Source of the DNA: Bordetella parapertussis | GTDB taxonomy: Bacteria; Pseudomonadota; Gammaproteobacteria; Burkholderiales; Burkholderiaceae_B | Length of the DNA stretch: 5,572 bases | Assembly (NCBI GenBank): GCA_945911685.1 | Contig: CAMEAW010000181.1 | Span: 1-5,572, forward strand | Direction of reading: 5' to 3' | Shown here: piece by piece, positions 1-4,664 of the stretch | Layout: every line of letters begins with the position of its first letter | Numbering within the stretch: position 1 is the first letter of the stretch | Position numbers and translations under genes: made by a program | The notes under the pieces: generated by a model | Database searches by the model: none | Told to the model about the DNA's origin: nothing | The model's input: only the letters and a program-made list of their open reading frames with translations

Positions 1-920
1 TTGATACCTTCGTAGTAGGCATCATTGCGGTGAGACTCGTTCATCATGGGCACGTGCCACAGTGGCACCATCTTGCTAGTAGCCCAGGCTGAGCCGAGCT
101 TGGCCACTAATAGGTTGGGCGAGACTTCAAGGGCCTTGTTAAACAGTACTAATGCTTCAGTACCGCGATTTAGAGCGACTAATAAGCCAGAGGCACTTTT
201 AAGGCCTTGCTCGTGATCAGGCTTGATGGCTAAGGCGGCAAGATAGTCGCTTAGGGCTTCTTGCGAGCGACCCATGGCATCTAACATCTCGGCGCGGGCA
301 AGTAGCGCGGGAACTAACTTTGGGGCTAGGCTAAGCGCGCGTGTTAGGGAATCGAGCGCTTCGGGCACTTGTTTAAGCGCTTGTTGGGCTAAGCCCATGC
401 CAAGGTATGCAGCTGCGTTTGGCTCGCACTGATTGGCGTTTTTATATTGATGGATCGCCGCTGTGTAATCGCCTGCAGCTTTTAAGGCGTCTGCCTTAAT
501 TAACCAAGGGCGAAACAAGGTAGGTGTAATTTTGATGGCCCGCTCAGCTGCGGTAATGGCTTGTTGGTATTGGCCAAGTTGTTGATGGCATTCAGCAAGA
601 TTGACCCAGCCTTCAATCACATTTGGCTGTGCTTTGGTGTACGTTGTGTAGACCTCAACGGCGGCGTCAAGCTGTTGCAATTCTCTTTCGCAGACGGCCA
701 GATTAAAGAGCGCATCGCCATCGTTTGAACGCAAGGCAAGTACGGCTTGATAGCCTACTTTTGCCTCTGCAAAGTTACCAAGGACGACATGCATCAAGGC
801 CAATAGCCGTTTGGGCTCAAGGTTGGTCGGCTCAGCCGCGCAAAGTTGAGCGCAGGCTTGGATGGCCTCTGAACGTTGGCCTTGCTTAAAGGCATTTTTA
901 ATCGAATCGATGGTTTTCAT
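1..920 (-). CDS. TPR-repeat protein, N-terminal part, probably fused to a PRMT9-like methyltransferase (partial)
   Basis: The reverse strand is open from an ATG at 918-920 to the left edge, giving 306 residues with the C-terminus missing. An in-frame stop (963-965) lies upstream and no other ATG intervenes, so this start is favoured despite a weak ribosome site. Residues 1-284 are tetratricopeptide repeats: repeat-ending prolines or their equivalents recur at about 31, 65, 99, 133, 167, 200, 234 and 268, a 34-residue period, with the usual G-x-Y/F-x-x-A and A-L motifs. This indicates about eight helix-pair units and a protein-binding scaffold. No signal peptide or membrane segment is seen, so it is probably cytoplasmic. 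Residues 285-306 (VPLWHVPMMN, then RNDAYYEGI) resemble the segment in PRMT9-type arginine methyltransferases that links TPRs to the SAM-binding fold. The methyltransferase assignment is an inference because motif I lies outside the window. Alternatives are another TPR-linked enzyme, such as a 2-oxoglutarate oxygenase, or a plain TPR protein. Confidence 0.85.
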   Translation of the reverse strand, partial: MKTIDSIKNAFKQGQRSEAIQACAQLCAAEPTNLEPKRLLALMHVVLGNFAEAKVGYQAVLALRSNDGDALFNLAVCERELQQLDAAVEVYTTYTKAQPNVIEGWVNLAECHQQLGQYQQAITAAERAIKITPTLFRPWLIKADALKAAGDYTAAIHQYKNANQCEPNAAAYLGMGLAQQALKQVPEALDSLTRALSLAPKLVPALLARAEMLDAMGRSQEALSDYLAALAIKPDHEQGLKSASGLLVALNRGTEALVLFNKALEVSPNLLVAKLGSAWATSKMVPLWHVPMMNESHRNDAYYEGI

Positions 921-961
921 TGTTCTTGGACGTGGACAGGCGATACACAGGGCAAAGCAAA

Positions 962-990
962 ATTATAGGTGTAAACCTATTGGTTGTTTG
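962..990 (-). promoter_or_regulatory. Candidate promoter for the TPR gene
   Basis: The reverse strand carries a perfect TATAAT (962-967), 42 bases before the TPR gene's ATG. At 17-bp spacing the -35 position (985-990) reads CAAACA, only three of six matches to TTGACA, so any promoter would probably be weak or activator-dependent. The position and orientation suit the TPR gene. Assigned from sequence alone. Confidence 0.35.
965..980. promoter_or_regulatory. 16-bp perfect palindrome, candidate operator
   Basis: ATAGGT, four bases (GTAA), then ACCTAT form a perfect inverted repeat of two 6-bp arms. It overlaps the first three bases of the TATAAT box of the leftward promoter and runs into its spacer, the position expected for a repressor site. 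A second, smaller dyad (AACC-TATT-GGTT, 974-985) overlaps it. The regulator is unknown and no regulator gene lies in the window. Confidence 0.35.
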
Positions 991-1069
991 CTGAGGAGGT
1001 TTCGGATTTGTTTCGAGGCCTTGCCTCAGGGTCGTTTTCAGGGCTGCCTTGTAGGCACGAGCAGAGAAT

Positions 1070-1097
1070 AGCCAATAAAATCAAAGCGTTTTTGGCT
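1070..1097. repeat. Imperfect inverted repeat in the divergent intergenic region
   Basis: AGCCAA (1070-1075) pairs with TTGGCT (1092-1097). The pairing continues with AAA/TTT (1077-1079 with 1089-1091) after one bulged T, giving a nine-pair stem around a nine-base loop. It lies about 70 bases upstream of the rightward ATPase start. It may be an operator or a leader structure, or it may be chance. No U-tract follows on the rightward strand, so it does not look like a terminator for that direction. Confidence 0.2.
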
Positions 1098-1166
1098 CTG
1101 ATCCGTGTCACAATGCAGGGACTGAGCAGAGCGGCTATGACTCGAACTTAAGTACTAGGAACCTTT

Positions 1167-1907
1167 ATGTCAGAACAAATGATTGCGATTGAAGATGTCT
1201 CTAAATGGTATGGAAGCTTCAATGTCTTGAAGCACTGCACCACCCAGGTCAATCGTGGCGAGGTCGTGGTGGTGTGCGGGCCGTCGGGTTCGGGTAAATC
1301 GACCTTGATCAAATGCGTCAATGCGCTTGAACCGTTTCAGCAAGGCAAGCTCACGATTAATGGCGTGGCGTTACATGATCCTAAAACCAATCTGCCCAAG
1401 CTGCGCAGTCAGGTGGGTATGGTGTTTCAGCATTTCGAACTGTTTCCGCACCTGAGCGTGACTGAAAATCTCACCTTGGCACAAATTAAGGTGCTGGGTC
1501 GCAGCCCCGCCGAGGCCTTAGAACGTGGCCTAAAGATGCTTGACCGTGTCGGTCTGACCGCGCATAAAGATAAGCATCCGGGCCAACTCTCTGGTGGTCA
1601 ACAACAGCGTGTTGCGATCGCACGTGCGTTGAGTATGGATCCGGTGGTGATGTTGTTTGATGAGCCGACCTCGGCACTCGATCCTGAAATGGTCGGCGAA
1701 GTGTTGGATGTGATGGTCACCTTAGCCAAAGAAGGCATGACCATGATGGTGGTAACCCACGAAATGGGTTTTGCCCGCAAAGTGGCGCATCGCGTGGTCT
1801 TCATGGATGAGGGCGAGATCGTTGAAGATGCCACCAAAGACGCTTTCTTTACCGAAGCAAAGAGCGAGCGCGCGAAGCAATTTTTGTCGAAGATTTTGCA
1901 GCACTAA
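1167..1907 (+). CDS. gltL: Polar amino-acid ABC transporter ATP-binding protein (GltL/GlnQ type)
   Basis: This is the cytoplasmic ATPase that would power uptake of a polar amino acid, probably glutamate/aspartate, with a two-permease membrane complex and a periplasmic binding protein. It is 246 residues, full length for the family. All nucleotide-binding elements are intact: Walker [10 protein letters not shown] (38-46), Q-loop Gln88 in [10 protein letters not shown], signature LSGGQ (141-145), Walker B with catalytic Glu166 (VVMLFDEP, 160-167), D-loop SALD (169-172) and switch His198. The [10 protein letters not shown] and THEMGFAR strings are typical of the amino-acid (HisP/GlnQ/GltL) branch. 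The ATG is preceded by AGGA (1157-1160) at good spacing. No permease or binding-protein gene is next to it: upstream is a divergent gene and downstream a methyltransferase. It therefore acts with partners encoded elsewhere, or the operon has been split. The substrate assignment is by resemblance only; glutamine or another amino acid is possible. Confidence 0.9.
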   Translation: MSEQMIAIEDVSKWYGSFNVLKHCTTQVNRGEVVVVCGPSGSGKSTLIKCVNALEPFQQGKLTINGVALHDPKTNLPKLRSQVGMVFQHFELFPHLSVTENLTLAQIKVLGRSPAEALERGLKMLDRVGLTAHKDKHPGQLSGGQQQRVAIARALSMDPVVMLFDEPTSALDPEMVGEVLDVMVTLAKEGMTMMVVTHEMGFARKVAHRVVFMDEGEIVEDATKDAFFTEAKSERAKQFLSKILQH

Positions 1908-2540
1908 ATGAAAGAGTACTACGCGGCACGTGCAAAAGAATACGACCAAATTTACGCCAAGCCCGAGCGTCAGGCCGATTTACGGCTGATTGAACAATGG
2001 CTGCCTTCAAGATTCGAAGGTGCTCGGGTACTTGAGATTGCGGCCGGTACCGGCTACTGGACTCAATTCATCGCGCCAGTTGCTGCCAGTGTATTGGGCT
2101 TGGATGCTTCAGTCGAAACGCTTCACATTGCACAGGGCCGGCCTAACAATGCTCGTGCCCAATGGTTAGTGGGGGATGCCTATGCGTTGCCTACTCCGAC
2201 CGAACGCTATGAAGCTGCTTTTGCAGGCTTTTGGTTCTCGCATGTGCCACTTGCTCGTCAACAAGAGTTTTTGTTGGGCTTGAATAAAACACTTAAGCCA
2301 GGCGCGCGCGTGGTGATGTTGGATAACTTGTACGTTGAGGGCAACAGCACACCGTTGACAGCCCCCGACTCCGAAGGCAATACCTTTCAGATGCGTAAGT
2401 TGGCGGATGGTTCAAGTCATCGCTTGCTTAAAAATTATCCAAATGAGTTTGACCTGTGCGAGTTAGTCGCGCCTTTTGGGGTGCAACCAACGTATACACA
2501 GTGGCAGTACTATTGGGCGTTTGAATACGTATTGCGTTAA
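1908..2540 (+). CDS. Class I SAM-dependent methyltransferase, small, substrate unknown
   Basis: A 210-residue soluble protein with a Rossmann-type methyltransferase fold. Motif I is VLEIAAGTGYWT (41-52), the acidic residue at the end of strand 2 is Asp66 in LGLDAS, and Asp90 (VGDAYALP) fits the adenine-contacting position. Strand 4 is in FAGFWFSHVP (105-114), and strand 5 follows at LKPGARVVMLDN. It resembles small uncharacterised methyltransferases of Betaproteobacteria whose substrate I cannot name; the later GNT.Q.RKL.DGS.H stretch is a family hallmark as I remember it. The ATG directly abuts the TAA of the transporter ATPase (TAA 1905-1907, ATG 1908-1910), and I see no clear ribosome site in the last codons upstream. 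Translation probably depends on coupling to the upstream gene. The last codons (EYVLR and stop) lie inside the first unit of the 19-bp repeat array. The fold is secure; the role is unknown. Confidence 0.88.
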   Translation: MKEYYAARAKEYDQIYAKPERQADLRLIEQWLPSRFEGARVLEIAAGTGYWTQFIAPVAASVLGLDASVETLHIAQGRPNNARAQWLVGDAYALPTPTERYEAAFAGFWFSHVPLARQQEFLLGLNKTLKPGARVVMLDNLYVEGNSTPLTAPDSEGNTFQMRKLADGSSHRLLKNYPNEFDLCELVAPFGVQPTYTQWQYYWAFEYVLR

Positions 2541-2676
2541 TCAATACACGTTGTTCTGGCGAATACGTGCTGGGGTGACGACTACGCATTCTGCGAACGA
2601 ATGCGTATCAAGCTAACGAATAAATGTTTCGCGAACGGTATGCGTGCCTCGCTCAGTAATGCGTGCTGGGGTGATG
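2524..2676. repeat. Array of about eight degenerate 19-bp direct repeats
   Basis: Units begin at 2524, 2543, 2562, 2581, 2600, 2619, 2639 and 2658; all are 19 bp except the sixth, which is 20. My hand consensus is AATRCGTGTTNCGCTAACG. The units match 14, 12, 14, 13, 15, 15, 12 and 13 of its 18 defined positions. Units 3 and 8 are near-identical to each other (17 of 19), with the shared core CGTGCTGGGGTGA. The array starts inside the last codons of the methyltransferase gene and ends at the base before the stop codon of the convergent TMEM43 gene, so it fills the whole gap. The flanking 19-mers on either side do not fit the consensus. Possible roles are a bidirectional transcription end, a protein-binding array or an old expanded minisatellite. 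Unlike CRISPR it has no spacers. Confidence 0.75.
2583..2607. terminator. Perfect 9-bp stem-loop between convergent genes
   Basis: TACGCATTC (2583-2591) and GAATGCGTA (2599-2607) are exact inverted repeats around a seven-base loop. The hairpin lies 43 bases past the methyltransferase stop and 69 bases past the TMEM43 stop on the other strand, so it could end transcripts from both sides. Neither strand has a U-tract after the stem, so an intrinsic terminator is doubtful. The symmetry may simply follow from the semi-palindromic head of the 19-bp repeat (AATACGTATT in the first unit). Confidence 0.35.
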
Positions 2677-3831
2677 CTAAGCCGTCGCTGTAGTAGCTTT
2701 TTTCTTGATCGCCACACTGCGAATTGCCCACACCGCGGCGGCTGCCGCGAGTAGCAGGCTGCCTCCGAGCAAGGGCCGGCTTGCTAGCCACGCCACTGCG
2801 ATGGTGACGAGTGTGATGGGGATGGATAAGCCTAGAGCCACTAAGAAAGTTCCTGCGCCCACCAGCCCTTGTAAGAAGGGCAAAAAGGCAACCAGCATGG
2901 CAAGTGGGCCCATGATGAGATTAAAACCAATCAGTAGCAGCAGAAAACCACCAAGGCGGCAGACCCAAGTAATCATTTTTTCAGTCGACGCTTGATCGGC
3001 GAACAGCTTTTGAGCACTGACCACGCCAGGTTCAATCAGCGCAATCTTGTAATCATTTTTTTCGTCTTGATAAGTGGTCAGGGTGCTGTTGTTTTGTTGC
3101 GCAGCGACTGAATAGGTTTGCGCCGTAACCGCGCGATAGGTCACGCGAACATCACCCAGCGCGGGTTGGTCTGAGTTGGCACCTTTGTAAAGCATATTGC
3201 CTTGAACTCTGTAGCCTGCGGGTGCCTGGGTCAGCGATTCAACTGCTTCGAAGTTAGTCAAGTCTTGCACTAAACTTTTGTCTAAAGTAAAGGCTCCGAT
3301 TTTGACCGGGTTGGCATCGAACGTTTGCGACTTCAAGGGCATTGCTGGGTTTTGATGCCCCGCCGGAACTTTAAACTGTGCCGAGTTGACTGCGGTTTCG
3401 GCCCAACCTAAAGAGTAGGTGTACGTTCTTTGAGTTGTTTGTGAGCCTCCAATATTGTTGCTTGTAGTTTCGGATTCTCTTTCAAGCCATTGGTACATCT
3501 CGACGCGCCGTTGTAAGCGCACCAGGCCGGTGGCCGAGAGTTTGTTCCAGGGGTCAATAGCAGGGGTGACCCCATTCACTGTGCCCTTGAGATAAACCAA
3601 TTTTGAATTATTTTGTGTGTTAACCGTGTCAGCACTGACTTCAATAATCGTACTCAGGCCTCTTTTTAAACCCGTAGCCGCAGTGACGGCACGACCTTCG
3701 TTCCATGAAAGTAAAAAAATTGCACAGGGTAAAAGAACAATACCAATTAATACGCCCACAAGGCTTGAGCCCATGCGGCTCAACCAACCCGTCGTGGTTG
3801 TTTCAGTGAGGCTGTTGTTGAGCTCTGCCAT
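2677..3831 (-). CDS. TMEM43-family (LUMA/DUF1625-like) membrane protein
   Basis: This 384-residue membrane protein matches the TMEM43 family by its overall plan and by the WNEGRAV motif (about 43-49) that directly follows the first membrane helix (about 21-42). A large soluble domain spans about 50-285, with conserved-looking tracts such as RLQRRVEMYQWLE and TYTYSLGW. It is followed by three further hydrophobic segments (about 291-316, 327-348 and 355-371) and a short basic tail. The family is shared with animals, where TMEM43 sits in the inner nuclear membrane; the bacterial function is not established to my knowledge. The ATG at 3829-3831 is the first in frame after an upstream stop (3844-3846), though its ribosome site is poor. 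The secreted-protein gene ends 57 bases upstream on the same strand, which suggests cotranscription. A mid-gene line is about 40% GC and a line near the 3' end about 53%. Confidence 0.85.
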   Translation of the reverse strand: MAELNNSLTETTTTGWLSRMGSSLVGVLIGIVLLPCAIFLLSWNEGRAVTAATGLKRGLSTIIEVSADTVNTQNNSKLVYLKGTVNGVTPAIDPWNKLSATGLVRLQRRVEMYQWLERESETTSNNIGGSQTTQRTYTYSLGWAETAVNSAQFKVPAGHQNPAMPLKSQTFDANPVKIGAFTLDKSLVQDLTNFEAVESLTQAPAGYRVQGNMLYKGANSDQPALGDVRVTYRAVTAQTYSVAAQQNNSTLTTYQDEKNDYKIALIEPGVVSAQKLFADQASTEKMITWVCRLGGFLLLLIGFNLIMGPLAMLVAFLPFLQGLVGAGTFLVALGLSIPITLVTIAVAWLASRPLLGGSLLLAAAAAVWAIRSVAIKKKATTATA

Positions 3832-3888
3832 GAGGTCTTGTTTTTAGTCTAAGGCTCGCTGCCGACTGCAGGTCACTGACCCGATCAT

Positions 3889-4536
3889 TTATTGAGCAGC
3901 GCGCAGATCAGTCATTTTTTGCGTCATTGGTTTTTTCGCCTCGACATCAAAGGTGATGAGTTTTTTTTCAATGTCTAAGCCAATGAGTATTTTGCGAATT
4001 GGGTCATAGAGCATGAGCCCACCTTGATCCATCAATTGATATTTTGTGCCGTCTTTCAGAGTGAGTTCCCACACATCCTGAAGCCCGTTAACATCCTCGA
4101 TAAAACTAAATTTGCCGGTGCCATAGGTGATTTCGATGACGTTATCTGCACTGATTGCATTAGATGCCTCATTAATATTGACCGCTTTGCGCGTTGTACC
4201 GTGAGTGAGGATCAGTCTTAAGGCGACTGGGTCAATCGTAAATTTCAACCCATAGCCCTCAAGAACAATACTTTTTTCGGTATTTTCTGTCTCTTTCAAA
4301 ATCACCCCATAACTGCTGTCGGTTGGCGTGTAATTCCAGTAAATGCCTTTCGCGCCACGCATTGCCGTAAAAGTGCCTTCACTTGTCTTGATTGTTTTAC
4401 TAGTAGACTTTGCAACAGCAGGTGCTGGTTGTGCAGCTGGATTGGCTGAAGGCGTGACGTCTTTGCTTTGCGCCCAAGCGCCACTCGTTGGGAGTGTGAT
4501 GAGCGCAGTCAACAATAATATACGGTGAATATTCAT
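3889..4536 (-). CDS. Secreted/periplasmic protein of unknown function
   Basis: I do not recognise this 215-residue protein. A Sec signal peptide is clear: MNIHR, then a hydrophobic core, then GAWA before Gln23, a good signal-peptidase I site. Residues 23-50 form a Pro/Ala/Ser/Lys-rich linker, and the rest alternates hydrophobic and polar residues as in a beta-rich domain (for example SIVLEGYGLKFTIDP, LMLYDPIRKILIGLDI). It contains no cysteine, so it is not a lipoprotein and has no disulfide. The ORF is open 24 codons further upstream, to 4608. I chose the ATG at 4534-4536 because it is preceded by GAGG nine bases away and starts a proper signal peptide, while the longer form would bury it. 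It lies 57 bases before the TMEM43 gene on the same strand and probably shares its transcript. Sampled lines are about 40% GC, lower than the DppF gene. An A8 run (coding strand) lies at 3961-3968. Confidence 0.8.
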   Translation of the reverse strand: MNIHRILLLTALITLPTSGAWAQSKDVTPSANPAAQPAPAVAKSTSKTIKTSEGTFTAMRGAKGIYWNYTPTDSSYGVILKETENTEKSIVLEGYGLKFTIDPVALRLILTHGTTRKAVNINEASNAISADNVIEITYGTGKFSFIEDVNGLQDVWELTLKDGTKYQLMDQGGLMLYDPIRKILIGLDIEKKLITFDVEAKKPMTQKMTDLRAAQ

Positions 4537-4543
4537 GGCAAAA

Positions 4544-4584
4544 AGCCTCAATAACATTGATTGAAATAAACTGAAAAAGAGGCT
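4544..4584 (-). promoter_or_regulatory. Leader hairpin that could mask the ribosome site of the secreted-protein gene
   Basis: In the leftward transcript, AGCCUC (4579-4584) is complementary to GAGGCU (4544-4549), and the latter contains the GAGG ribosome site. A second dyad, UCAAU-GUU-AUUGA (4548-4560), shares two bases with that element, so the two pairings compete. This could tune translation, but the stems are short (6 and 5 pairs) and could be chance. Confidence 0.25.
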
Positions 4585-4608
4585 ACTAAATTGAATTGTT
4601 ACGGTCAA
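4580..4608 (-). promoter_or_regulatory. Candidate promoter for the secreted protein/TMEM43 pair
   Basis: On the reverse strand TTGACC (4603-4608, five of six matches to TTGACA) is followed after 17 bases by TAGCCT (4580-4585, three of six matches to TATAAT). It sits in the 128-base gap after the DppF-type gene and would give a leader of roughly 35-40 bases before the chosen ATG. The -10 element is poor, so this is tentative; read-through from the upstream transporter gene is an alternative. Confidence 0.3.
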
Positions 4609-4664
4609 GACCTATCGCAGAATGACCCTATGCCGCTTGGGTAACAAGCCAAGTCACCTAACTT

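Noticed and set aside
862..1071. Forward-strand open frame of 69 codons
   Set aside because: It overlaps the start of the TPR gene and its promoter on the other strand, has no ribosome site and reads as low-quality protein. It is an antisense shadow.
1049..1160. Sigma-70 promoter for the rightward ATPase gene
   Set aside because: Candidates such as TTGTAG with CCAATA, or TTGGCT with CACAAT (11-bp spacing), have poor boxes or wrong spacing. A promoter must exist but I cannot place it.
1486..1949. Reverse-strand open frames inside the ATPase gene
   Set aside because: They lie opposite a fully intact ABC ATPase with all motifs, and their translations show no domain features.
2524..2676. CRISPR array
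   Set aside because: The repeats are contiguous 19-mers with no spacers and are too degenerate, and no cas genes are present.
2582..2791. Reverse-strand open frame crossing the repeat array
   Set aside because: It overlaps the TMEM43 gene in another frame and its end is encoded by the repeats; no ribosome site or recognisable domain.
2705..2995. Forward-strand open frame of 96 codons opposite the TMEM43 C-terminus
   Set aside because: It is the complement of the hydrophobic C-terminal helices in another frame, with a shadow-like composition. The TMEM43 reading has family support.
3871..3881. Palindrome GGTCACTGACC between the secreted-protein and TMEM43 genes
   Set aside because: It is an 11-bp dyad with a one-base centre. 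The gap is short and the genes look cotranscribed, so it is probably chance.
4534..4608. Longer start for the secreted protein at 4608
   Set aside because: It would add 24 residues ahead of a textbook signal peptide and overlap the candidate promoter. The ATG at 4536 has a GAGG ribosome site.
4635..4653. Hairpin GCTTG-GGTAA-CAAGC after the DppF-type gene as a terminator
   Set aside because: The stem is only five pairs and no U-tract follows on the leftward strand, so it is too weak to call.
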